A stretch of 13,757 bases of DNA, from contig DATKPC010000111.1 of NCBI GenBank assembly GCA_035524275.1, forward strand, positions 1 through 13,757, in the 5' to 3' direction. A program made the position numbers and the translations under genes. Positions 1 through 6,365 of this stretch are shown in pieces (the first letter of the stretch is position 1; each line of letters opens with the position of its first letter). This DNA is from DATKPC01 sp035524275 (GTDB lineage Bacteria; Pseudomonadota; Gammaproteobacteria; Burkholderiales; Burkholderiaceae_F). A model generated the notes under the pieces. It ran no database searches and was not told where the DNA came from. It saw only the letters and a program-made list of their open reading frames with translations.

Positions 1-647
1 ACCCAGTCCTTCTGCAGGTCCAGCGCCTCCAGGTAGTGCGTCACCGCCATCAGGTTGGCTTCGGCCGGCAGCACGTAGCCCTTGCTGCCCCAGTAGCCGT
101 TCATGAACGGGCCGAGCTGCCCGCTTTCGACGAACTTCTTCAGGCGGTTCTGGATGTCGCGGAAGTAGCCCGCCGAGGACCGGGGATGCGACGGCGAGAC
201 GATCTGCTGCAGGTCCGAGGTCTTCTTCGGATCGGCTTTCAGCGCCGAGACGACGTCGACCCAGTCGAGCGCGTGCAGGTGGTAGAAGTGCACGACGTGG
301 TCGTGAACCTGCAGCGTCTTGCCGAACAGTTCGCGCAGCAGGTGCGCGTTCTTCGGGATCCGGATGCCCAGCGCGTCCTCGACGGCGCGGACCGACGTGA
401 GCGCGTGCGTCCCGGTGCAGACGCCGCAGATCCGCTCGGTGAAGGCCCAGGCATCGCGCGGATCGCGGCCCTTGAGGATGACTTCGAGGCCGCGCCACAT
501 CGTCCCGGTCGACACCGCGTTGCGGATGACGTTGTCCTTGTCGACGTTGACCTCGCACCGCATGTGCCCTTCGATCCGCGTGACCGGATCGACGACGATC
601 CGGCGCCCGCTGTCGTCGAGCTTGTACCCCTGTGTTTCGTAAGGCAT
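1..647 (-). CDS. hoxG: [NiFe]-hydrogenase large subunit, N-terminal part (cut by left edge)
   Basis: Large, catalytic subunit of a membrane-bound uptake hydrogenase (H2 to 2 H+ + 2 e-). Only the first 215 codons lie in the window; the gene continues past base 1. Translating the minus strand from the ATG at 647 gives PVTRIEGHMR (residues 21-30) and the L1 motif ERICGVCTGTHA (71-82). C74 and C77 of L1 are the first two cysteine ligands of the NiFe site. The segment around 178-205, including MNGYWGSKGYVLP, strongly resembles HoxG/HyaB/HupL of group 1d. The start is supported by GGAGGGG about 6 bases upstream and by an 18-base gap after the hoxK stop, so the two subunits are co-transcribed. The downstream Ni ligands and the C-terminal maturation cleavage site are outside the window. 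The family assignment is firm; the name hoxG rather than hupL or hyaB is a choice of nomenclature. Confidence 0.96.
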   Translation of the reverse strand, partial: MPYETQGYKLDDSGRRIVVDPVTRIEGHMRCEVNVDKDNVIRNAVSTGTMWRGLEVILKGRDPRDAWAFTERICGVCTGTHALTSVRAVEDALGIRIPKNAHLLRELFGKTLQVHDHVVHFYHLHALDWVDVVSALKADPKKTSDLQQIVSPSHPRSSAGYFRDIQNRLKKFVESGQLGPFMNGYWGSKGYVLPAEANLMAVTHYLEALDLQKDW

Positions 648-665
648 GTCGTCCCCTCCGCCCCG

Positions 666-1739
666 TCAGTTCTTCGTCGTTTCGCGGTTCTGTGCCGCCC
701 GCTTCAGCGCGGAGGCCGCGGCATGCACCGCGAGCGTTGCCCCGACCACGCCGGCGGCCGTGCCGCCGATGCGATCGGCGGTGCCTTCGATGCCGAACTG
801 GTGGATCGTCGTCAGTCGGTCGTAGAAGGAGCCGCGGTCCCAGAAGCCTTCCTCGGAACACCCGATGCACCCGTGACCGGCCTGGATCGGGAAGCTGGTG
901 CCGGCGTTCCATCGCGTCGTCGAGCAGGCGTTGTACGTCGTCGGGCCCTTGCAGCCGACCTTGTAGAGGCAGTAGCCGCGGCGGGCGTATTCGTCGTCGA
1001 AGCTCTCGACGAACTGGCCGGCATCGAAGTGCGGCCGGCGGTAGCACTTGTCGTGGATGCGCTGGCTGTAGAACATCTTCGGGCGCCCCTGGCGGTCGAG
1101 CTCCGGGATGCGGTCGAAGGTCAGCATGTACGTGATGACCCCGGTCATCACCTCGGCGATCGGCGGGCAGCCCGGCACCTTGATGATCGGCTTGTCGGAG
1201 ATGACCTTGTGGACCGGGGTTGCCTGGGTCGGGTTGGGTTTCGCGGCCTGGACGCAGCCCCAGGACGCGCACGAGCCCCAGGAAATGATCGCCTTGCAGT
1301 CCTTCGCGACGCGCCGCAGCTGCTCGACGAAAGGCTTGCCGCCGATGATGCAGCTCATCCCGTCCTGGTTGAGCGGCGGATTGCCTTCGACGGCAAGGAT
1401 GTAGTTGCCCTTGTATTTCTGCGTGATCTCGTCGAGGATCGCCTCGGCCTGGTGGCCCGCCGAGGCCATCAGCGTGTCGTCGTAGTCGAGCGAGATCATC
1501 GACAGCACGGCGTCCTTCGCGAGCGGATGCGCCGAGCGGATGAACGATTCGGAGCAGCACGTGCACTCCAGGCCGTGCAGCCACAGCACCGGCGTTCGCG
1601 GCTTCGTCTCCATCGCGTGCGCGATCCGCGGCACCATGACGGGCGAGAGGCCCAGCGATGTTGCGGTCAGCGAGCAGAATTTCATGAAGCTGCGCCGCGA
1701 AATTCCCTGGCGACGCATCACGTCGTAGAACGTTTCCAC
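666..1739 (-). CDS. hoxK: [NiFe]-hydrogenase small subunit, O2-tolerant group 1d type
   Basis: Electron-transfer subunit (357 aa) of the membrane-bound hydrogenase. A GTG start at 1739 is chosen because it follows GAGGAG by 8 bases and yields the typical N-terminus VETFYDVMRRQG; the reading frame stays open upstream but that part is unlike any hydrogenase. A Tat signal is visible (RRSFMK, residues 15-20), with likely cleavage after AHA at 42. The proximal-cluster cysteines are C59, C61, C62, C157, C162 and C191. Subtracting the 42-residue leader gives 17, 19, 20, 115, 120 and 149, the six-cysteine set known from O2-tolerant enzymes with a [4Fe-3S] cluster. Distal-cluster ligands H229, C232, C257, C263 and medial-cluster ligands C272, C291, C294 are also present. 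A hydrophobic helix at about 324-345 is the expected membrane anchor that contacts a cytochrome b subunit. It is the first gene of the operon and lies behind a sigma-54 promoter. Confidence 0.97.
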   Translation of the reverse strand: METFYDVMRRQGISRRSFMKFCSLTATSLGLSPVMVPRIAHAMETKPRTPVLWLHGLECTCCSESFIRSAHPLAKDAVLSMISLDYDDTLMASAGHQAEAILDEITQKYKGNYILAVEGNPPLNQDGMSCIIGGKPFVEQLRRVAKDCKAIISWGSCASWGCVQAAKPNPTQATPVHKVISDKPIIKVPGCPPIAEVMTGVITYMLTFDRIPELDRQGRPKMFYSQRIHDKCYRRPHFDAGQFVESFDDEYARRGYCLYKVGCKGPTTYNACSTTRWNAGTSFPIQAGHGCIGCSEEGFWDRGSFYDRLTTIHQFGIEGTADRIGGTAAGVVGATLAVHAAASALKRAAQNRETTKN

Positions 1740-1810
1740 CGGGCGGTCTCCTCGTCGGATTCGTTGTGCGCTGCGAATGGCGCTGATCCCAGAATCGGCA
1801 CGATCAATTG

Positions 1811-1826
1811 GGCAAGACGCGTGCCA
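1811..1826 (-). promoter_or_regulatory. Sigma-54 (RpoN) -24/-12 promoter of the hydrogenase operon
   Basis: Read on the minus strand from 1826 to 1811 the sequence is TGGCACG-CGTC-TTGCC. This fits the sigma-54 consensus TGGCACG-N4-TTGCW at every position except the last, with the invariant GG (1825-1824) and GC (1813-1812) exactly 10 bases apart. The predicted start site is near 1800, giving a leader of about 60 bases to the GTG of hoxK. Sigma-54 dependence is established for the membrane-bound hydrogenase promoter of Cupriavidus necator (activator HoxA) and for several hup operons, so the context agrees. Such a promoter needs an NtrC-family ATPase, which is not encoded in this window. Confidence 0.88.
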
Positions 1827-1956
1827 TCGTCGGTCGCCGCGAGCGCGCGACGGCGCTTGGCTCGCGTCGCCTCGGATGACGGCGCAGCGCCAGCCGGCGC
1901 TTTCAGGCGGCGGGCCGGGATTCCCGGAACGCGCGCTTATCACTTCGGCCCAACGG

Positions 1957-1973
1957 CGATCACGTCGTGATCG
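1957..1973. promoter_or_regulatory. Perfect palindrome, candidate enhancer or operator (site 1)
   Basis: CGATCACG-T-CGTGATCG is a perfect 8-1-8 inverted repeat. Its centre (1965) lies about 165 bases upstream of the predicted sigma-54 start site, in the range where activators of the NtrC family bind. It contains the half-site TCACG in both orientations. The protein that binds it cannot be named from this window; it might also regulate the divergent tadA unit. Confidence 0.5.
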
Positions 1974-1977
1974 GTCT

Positions 1978-1991
1978 TCACCGATCGGTGA
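1978..1991. promoter_or_regulatory. Perfect palindrome, candidate enhancer or operator (site 2)
   Basis: TCACCGATCGGTGA is a perfect 14-base palindrome only 4 bases after site 1. The two centres are 19.5 bases apart, close to two helical turns, so two dimers could sit on the same face of the DNA. The half-site TCACCG resembles the TCACG of site 1. There is no T-run, which argues against a terminator. Confidence 0.5.
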
Positions 1992-2189
1992 CGGGTCGCG
2001 AGGAACGAGAATCGCTGCGCTGCATCACGTCTGGGGCGAGGTGCGCCGGCCCGGATTTCCGGAACGATGGCGGTCGCCTGGCGAACGGACTTCCACAAAA
2101 CAGGCAGAATCCGGCTCGCGCTCCGCCGGACCAGCGCCCGACGCGGGCCGCCCGAGCGGGCCGAAGTCCGCGTCCCTCGAGTCGCCTGC

Positions 2190-3191
2190 GTGCCCGATTC
2201 CGAACCGATCACCGCCGAGGCGTGGCTTGCCCGGCTTGGCCAGCTGGCGCGGCGCCACGGCGTTCATCTCGCGACCCTGCGCGAGCGGGACGCCCGCGAT
2301 TTCGAGCTGATCCTGGCGACGGCCGCGCTGCACCTTCCGCCGTCGCAGGCGCTGCAGGAGGCGCAGGCCAACGAGGCGCTGCGCGGATTCCTCGGCGGGG
2401 CCGGCTCGATGCTCGGCACCGACCATGTCGAACTGCGCCGCACGCTCGTCGACCATGGCTTTGTCCGGCGAACCGATTACGGAACCGACTACCGCCGCGG
2501 GGCCCTGCCGCCATGGCTTGCCGCGGCGGCGTCCGAACTCGACGCCGGCCGCCTTGCGGCAGCGGTCCACGAGGCCTGCGAGGAATCCGACGCCCGGCGG
2601 GCGGCGCGAAAATCGGCCTGGCTCGCGCGCACGACGCAGGTCGAGGAGATCGACGGCACGGCCGACGTTGCCGAAGGCGTGCCGGCGCACCGCCTTGCGG
2701 TGACACCGGCGTCCGAGCTGGAACCGCTGGACTCGCTGATGATGCGACTGGCGCTGGACCAGGCGCACAACGCGTGGGCGCTCGGCGAAGTGCCGGTCGG
2801 CGCCGTCGTCGTCAAGGATGGCGCGGTCGTCGCCACCGGGTTCAACCAGCCGATCGGCAACTGCGACCCGACGGCGCATGCCGAGGTCCAGGCCATTCGC
2901 GCCGCCGCCGAGATGGTTGGAAACTACCGCCTCTCGCACTGCGACCTGTACGTCACGCTGGAGCCGTGCGCCATGTGTGCCGGCGCGATCCAGCATGCAC
3001 GAATCCGCCGCGTCGTCTTCGGCGCGCGAGACCCGAAGACCGGCGCCTGCGGCAGCGTCGTCGACCTCTTCGCGGAATCCAGGCTCAACCACCACGCGAC
3101 GGTCCACGGTGGCGTCCTGGCCGACGAATGCGGCGCGGTGCTTGCGGGTTTCTTTGCCGACCGGCGGCGCGCGCGAGAAGGCGATGCCTGA
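2190..3191 (+). CDS. tadA: tRNA adenosine(34) deaminase TadA with N-terminal DUF2087-like domain
   Basis: With the GTG at 2190 the protein has 333 residues. Residues about 181-333 are a complete TadA/CDA-fold domain with HAE (H230, catalytic E232) and PCAMC (zinc ligands C260 and C263), followed by AGAIQHARIRRVVFGA. TadA converts A34 to inosine in tRNA-Arg(ACG) and is normally essential. Free-standing TadA is about 150-170 residues, so the N-terminal half is extra. Residues about 33-102 resemble DUF2087 (VELRRTLVDHGFVRRTDYGTDYRR region), a small fold common in transcription-factor-like proteins. An arginine- and alanine-rich linker joins the two. The start is uncertain: an ATG at 2067 would add 41 residues, but these use atypical codons and match nothing; neither start has a good ribosome site. 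The last 8 bases overlap the carboxypeptidase gene, implying translational coupling. Confidence 0.88.
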   Translation: MPDSEPITAEAWLARLGQLARRHGVHLATLRERDARDFELILATAALHLPPSQALQEAQANEALRGFLGGAGSMLGTDHVELRRTLVDHGFVRRTDYGTDYRRGALPPWLAAAASELDAGRLAAAVHEACEESDARRAARKSAWLARTTQVEEIDGTADVAEGVPAHRLAVTPASELEPLDSLMMRLALDQAHNAWALGEVPVGAVVVKDGAVVATGFNQPIGNCDPTAHAEVQAIRAAAEMVGNYRLSHCDLYVTLEPCAMCAGAIQHARIRRVVFGARDPKTGACGSVVDLFAESRLNHHATVHGGVLADECGAVLAGFFADRRRAREGDA

Positions 3192-4116
3192 GGCGAGGAA
3201 TCGGCGCGCCGGCTCGACGTCCGGACAACGCACGATCGGACTCGTCGCGCCCAGCGGGCCGCTTGCCGACCCGACGCTGGTCGACCGCGCCGCAGAAAGC
3301 CTGGTGCGGCGCGGCTGGCGGGTCGTGGCCGGCGACGGCCCGTTCCGGCGCCACCAGCGCTTCGCGGGAACCGACGAGGAGCGTCTCGCGGAGCTCGAGG
3401 CATTCTGTACCGATCCGACGCTCGACGTCGTCCTCGCGGTGCGCGGCGGCTACGGCATGTCGCGCCTGCTGAATCGGATCGATTGGCCGGCGCTGCGCGA
3501 CGGCGCGCCCCTGATCGTGGGCTTCAGCGATTTCACCGCGTTCAACCTCGCCTTGCTGGCGCGCACCGGGCGCACCAGCTTCCAGGGCCCGACGCTGGCC
3601 GATTTTGCACGCGAGGACGATTTCACCGCGAGCCGGTTTCTCGACGTCATCGAGGCGCCGCGATACCGTGTCGATTTCGCGGCGTCGCCGCGGCGCGACC
3701 TCGACGTGACCGGTCGCCTGTGGGGCGGGAACCTGGCGATGGTCTGTTCGCTCGTCGGCACGCCGTTCCTGCCCAGGATCCGGGGCGGCATCCTGTTCCT
3801 GGAGGATGTCAACGAAGCCCCGTATCGGGTCGATCGAATGCTCTATCAGCTGCTGAACGCCGGCATACTGGAACGCCAGCGGGCTATCGTCCTCGGCGAA
3901 TTCTCGCCGCCGGCGGGGCAGCCGCCGGGTGACGGCTTCGATTTCGCCGCGATCGTCGCGCAGATCGGCGCCGCGATCGCGACGCCCGTCCTGGGCGGCC
4001 TGCCGTTCGGCCATGGTCCGCGGCGCGAGACGCTGGCGGTCGGCGCGCGTGCGCGTCTCGTGTGCCGCGAGGGCCGCGCCGAGCTCGAGATCGACCGCTA
4101 TCCGTCGCTCGCGTGA
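3184..4116 (+). CDS. ldcA: LD-carboxypeptidase (muramoyltetrapeptide carboxypeptidase, peptidase S66)
   Basis: Cytoplasmic peptidoglycan-recycling enzyme that removes the terminal D-Ala from murein tetrapeptides (310 aa, the usual family length). The S66 triad can be placed: nucleophile S115 in GFSDFT, E207 in FLEDVNE and H277 in PFGHGP. S115 has the same number as in the Pseudomonas aeruginosa enzyme. The N-terminus GLVAPSGPL (19-27) and AVRGGYGMSRLL (85-96) are typical. The ATG at 3184 overlaps the end of tadA by 8 bases, which fixes the start and indicates a two-gene operon. The frame is open further upstream, but that part is only the shadow of tadA. No signal peptide is seen, in keeping with the family. 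Confidence 0.95.
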   Translation: MPEARNRRAGSTSGQRTIGLVAPSGPLADPTLVDRAAESLVRRGWRVVAGDGPFRRHQRFAGTDEERLAELEAFCTDPTLDVVLAVRGGYGMSRLLNRIDWPALRDGAPLIVGFSDFTAFNLALLARTGRTSFQGPTLADFAREDDFTASRFLDVIEAPRYRVDFAASPRRDLDVTGRLWGGNLAMVCSLVGTPFLPRIRGGILFLEDVNEAPYRVDRMLYQLLNAGILERQRAIVLGEFSPPAGQPPGDGFDFAAIVAQIGAAIATPVLGGLPFGHGPRRETLAVGARARLVCREGRAELEIDRYPSLA

Positions 4117-4137
4117 CGCCGGGCGAGCGCCGCGGGC

Positions 4138-4173
4138 CGACGGCGCGTCATTCGTTCGGATGATTCGCCGTCG
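4138..4173 (+). terminator. Hairpin after the tadA-ldcA operon
   Basis: CGACGGCG (4138-4145) pairs perfectly with CGCCGTCG (4166-4173). Inside, after a 2x2 internal loop, TCAT pairs with ATGA around an 8-base loop. It starts 21 bases after the ldcA stop. There is no T-run, so it is only a candidate terminator or mRNA 3' end stabiliser. Confidence 0.4.
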
Positions 4174-4271
4174 TGGCCGCGTGGCGCTACGCTGCGCCGC
4201 CGACCGACGTCATCCGGGCGCTGCCGATCTCCTGCCGCCGACGTCGCCGCACCGGGAACCCCTTCCGTGCA

Positions 4272-4277
4272 TAGATT
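4272..4277 (+). promoter_or_regulatory. Possible -10 element of the sensor kinase gene
   Basis: TAGATT, within TAGATTGCG (4272-4280), lies 34 bases before the kinase start. The same 9-mer occurs 49 bases before coxS (11741-11749). It matches TATAAT at 4 of 6 positions, and no -35 box is recognisable, so support is weak. Confidence 0.22.
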
Positions 4278-4305
4278 GCGGCTGCACCATGCGGCCTGAA
4301 GACTG

Positions 4306-6312
4306 ATGGCAGCCATTCCCAGCGACGCCCCTGGCAGTGGCGGCGGCGCCGTCGCCTATCATCTGGACATGATCGGCGGCCCCCTGACTCGTATCGGTCT
4401 TGCCGGCGAGAGCCGCGAGCGGCGCCAGGAGCGGATCCTCGCCGGCGTCATTGCGTCCGTCTATCGCCAGGTCCCGCAGTCCGTCCTCGGCAGCATCGTC
4501 GGCGGCGTGGCGCTCGTCGCGGTGTTCTGGCACACGCACGATCCGAACATGCTGATCGCGTGGTTCATCGCGATGCTGCTGGAAGCGCTGATCCGGCTGC
4601 GGGTCGCGCGCGCCTACCGCGCTGCCGCCGCAACGCCGACGCAGATCGGTCGCTGGTCGCGCAGCTGGGTCGCGATGTCGGCGGTCGCCGGCGGGCTGTG
4701 GGGGGCGGCCGGCGTGCTGTTCTTCGCACCGCAGTCGCCCCTGCTGCAGCTCGTGCTCGTCGCGGTGATCCTCGGCGTGACGTTCGGGTCGCTCACGCTC
4801 TATGCGAGCCACCGGCCGGCGCTGCTCGCGTTCCTGCCGCCGGCGCTGCTGCCGCTGATCGCGCGGATGATCGCGCAGCAGGATCCGGCCTATTACACCG
4901 CGGCGATCGTGATGTTCGCGGTGTTCTCTTTCACGCTGTTTTTCGGCCGCAACTTCGGCGAGGCGGTCTCGGAGTCGGTCAAGAACAACTACGAGAACGA
5001 AGTGCTCGTCGCGCAGCTGCTGCAGGAGAAGGGCGCCGCGGAAGACGCGCGGCGCGCGGCCGAGAACGCGACGCGCTCGAAGACGCAGTTCTTCGCCGCC
5101 GCGAGCCACGACCTGCGCCAGCCGCTGCAGGCCATCGGCATCTATTGCTCGCTGCTGCGCAAGCGCGCGCAGGGGCCGATGGAGCCGCTGGTCAACAACC
5201 TGTCGTCGGCGGTCGAGTCGCTCTCCAAGCTGGTCGAAGAACTGCTCGAGATCTCGCGGCTCGACTCCGGCGCCATCCAGCCGCGCACGCAGCATGTCAA
5301 CGCCGACGATCTTTTCTCGGTGCTGGAGCGCGAATTCACCCCGCAGGCGGCTTCCAAGCACCTGTCGCTGCGCCTGCGGCGCGGCGGCTTCATCCTCGAA
5401 TCCGACGGCATGCTGCTGCAGCGCGTGCTGCGCAACCTGGTGGCGAACGCGATCCGCTATACGACCGAGGGGGGCATCCTGCTCGCGGCGCGGCGCCGCG
5501 GCACGGTCGCCAGCCTCGAGATCTGGGACACCGGCCCGGGCATACGGCAGCAGGAGCTCGACCGCATTTTCGAGGAGTTCTACCGCGGCGAAAGTTCGAA
5601 GGGCGCCGCGGGCGGCGGGTTCGGACTCGGCTTGTCGATCGTGCGGCGCATCTGCGGCGTCCTCGGCCACCCGCTGGTCGTCACGACACGCCTGGGATCC
5701 GGCACGGTATTCAAGGTGGAAGTGCCGATCTCGACGTCGCCGCGGCGCGCCAACGAGGAACCCGCGCCGACGCGCGAGCCGGCGATGATGGCGTTCGACG
5801 GCGTCCACATCGTCGTGCTGGAAGACAACGAGGAGATCCTGAACAGCCTCGCCCGGTTGCTGCGGTCCTGGGGCGCGGACATCCTGTCGGCGACGGCCTA
5901 CACGACGGGCCTCGTCAAGAAGCTCGCGGCGCGCAACCGGGTCGACCTCGTCATCGCCGACCAGAACCTGGACAACGAGATCAGCGGTTGCGAAGCGGCC
6001 TTGCGGATCCGCGCGGCCATCGGACGCCCGATCCCGATCATCATGCTGTCGGCCGTCAATGGCGTGGAGGTGCTGGCCGACTTCCAGCGACAGTTGAAGG
6101 GCTTTCTTGCGCGGCAGCCGACCCTGGCGCGCGCGATCGCGCGCAGCCGCGTCGAGGAACCCATCGTGCTGCAGAAGCCCACGAACGCGGCCATGCTGAA
6201 CGCGGCGGTCGCTCGGGCACTGACGGTGGATGCCGCCGCGGGTGCCGGCCATCGCAAGCCTCGCGGGCCGGTCGGTGACGCGACGCCCGAGGGAACCGAA
6301 GACCGGGTCTGA
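4306..6312 (+). CDS. Six-TM hybrid sensor histidine kinase with C-terminal receiver domain
   Basis: Inner-membrane signal sensor of 668 aa. About six hydrophobic segments (59-75, 82-98, 120-140, 147-166, 171-189, 197-213) form the input module with little periplasmic sequence. A short coiled linker (227-258) leads to the HisKA box FFAAASHDLRQPL with H268. The HATPase domain has the N box (N377, N381), G1 DTGPG (408-412), F box FEEFYRG (422-428) and G2 GGGFGLGLS (436-444). A receiver follows (about 499-640) with acidic residues E506 and D507, phospho-acceptor D552, S582 and K624 in LQKP. The stretch between beta-4 and beta-5 (about 584-617) is longer than usual. The signal is unknown. The ATG at 4306 is used, though its ribosome site is weak and the ATG at 4369 is possible. 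It is convergent with a NarL-type regulator gene 53 bases away, its probable partner. It is unlike the soluble PAS-containing HoxJ of hydrogenase control. Confidence 0.92.
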   Translation: MAAIPSDAPGSGGGAVAYHLDMIGGPLTRIGLAGESRERRQERILAGVIASVYRQVPQSVLGSIVGGVALVAVFWHTHDPNMLIAWFIAMLLEALIRLRVARAYRAAAATPTQIGRWSRSWVAMSAVAGGLWGAAGVLFFAPQSPLLQLVLVAVILGVTFGSLTLYASHRPALLAFLPPALLPLIARMIAQQDPAYYTAAIVMFAVFSFTLFFGRNFGEAVSESVKNNYENEVLVAQLLQEKGAAEDARRAAENATRSKTQFFAAASHDLRQPLQAIGIYCSLLRKRAQGPMEPLVNNLSSAVESLSKLVEELLEISRLDSGAIQPRTQHVNADDLFSVLEREFTPQAASKHLSLRLRRGGFILESDGMLLQRVLRNLVANAIRYTTEGGILLAARRRGTVASLEIWDTGPGIRQQELDRIFEEFYRGESSKGAAGGGFGLGLSIVRRICGVLGHPLVVTTRLGSGTVFKVEVPISTSPRRANEEPAPTREPAMMAFDGVHIVVLEDNEEILNSLARLLRSWGADILSATAYTTGLVKKLAARNRVDLVIADQNLDNEISGCEAALRIRAAIGRPIPIIMLSAVNGVEVLADFQRQLKGFLARQPTLARAIARSRVEEPIVLQKPTNAAMLNAAVARALTVDAAAGAGHRKPRGPVGDATPEGTEDRV

Positions 6313-6329
6313 CCTGCCGCGGACCCTGG

Positions 6330-6353
6330 CCCGACGGCGGCTCCGTCGTCGGG
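6330..6353. terminator. Hairpin between the convergent kinase and regulator genes
   Basis: CCCGACG (6330-6336) pairs with CGTCGGG (6347-6353) around a 10-base loop. It lies in the 53-base gap between two stops facing each other and could serve both strands. It lacks a T-run on either side, so intrinsic termination is uncertain. Confidence 0.4.
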
Positions 6354-6365
6354 TGACGGGAAGGA

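Larger units (their letters stand above)
1913..2066. repeat. Pair of 19-base near-identical direct repeats flanking the palindromes
   Basis: GGCCGGGATTCCCGGAACG (1913-1931) and GGCCCGGATTTCCGGAACG (2048-2066) differ at two positions and start exactly 135 bases apart, on either side of the two palindromes. Each copy is itself dyad-symmetric (CCGGGA-T-TCCCGG and CCGGA-TT-TCCGG). Sequence beyond the repeats does not align, so this is not an obvious tandem duplication. It may be a second operator type or a chance GC-rich match. Confidence 0.35.
1740..2189. other. Divergent intergenic regulatory region between hoxK and tadA
   Basis: A 450-base stretch without a convincing gene, between two divergent transcription units. 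It contains the sigma-54 promoter for hoxK (1811-1826), two perfect palindromes (1957-1973 and 1978-1991) and a further copy of ATCACGTC at 2024-2031 that repeats the first half of the first palindrome (1959-1966). A 19-base near-repeat occurs at 1913-1931 and 2048-2066 with 2 mismatches. Reading frames crossing the region use codons such as AGA, ACA and CGA that are rare in the neighbouring genes, and they encode arginine-rich sequence of no recognisable family. No promoter for the rightward tadA unit stands out. Confidence 0.7.

Noticed and set aside
36..1970. A 644-codon open frame on the plus strand across the hydrogenase genes
   Set aside because: It is antisense to hoxG and hoxK, is rich in arginine, valine and aspartate as expected of a GC-rich shadow frame, and resembles no family.
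1967..3472. A 501-codon plus-strand frame over the tadA region
   Set aside because: Out of frame with the clear HAE/PCxxC deaminase, very arginine-rich and without recognisable motifs.
4210..6252. A 680-codon minus-strand frame opposite the sensor kinase
   Set aside because: The plus strand carries complete kinase and receiver motifs; the antisense frame is low-complexity R/D/H/Q-rich sequence.
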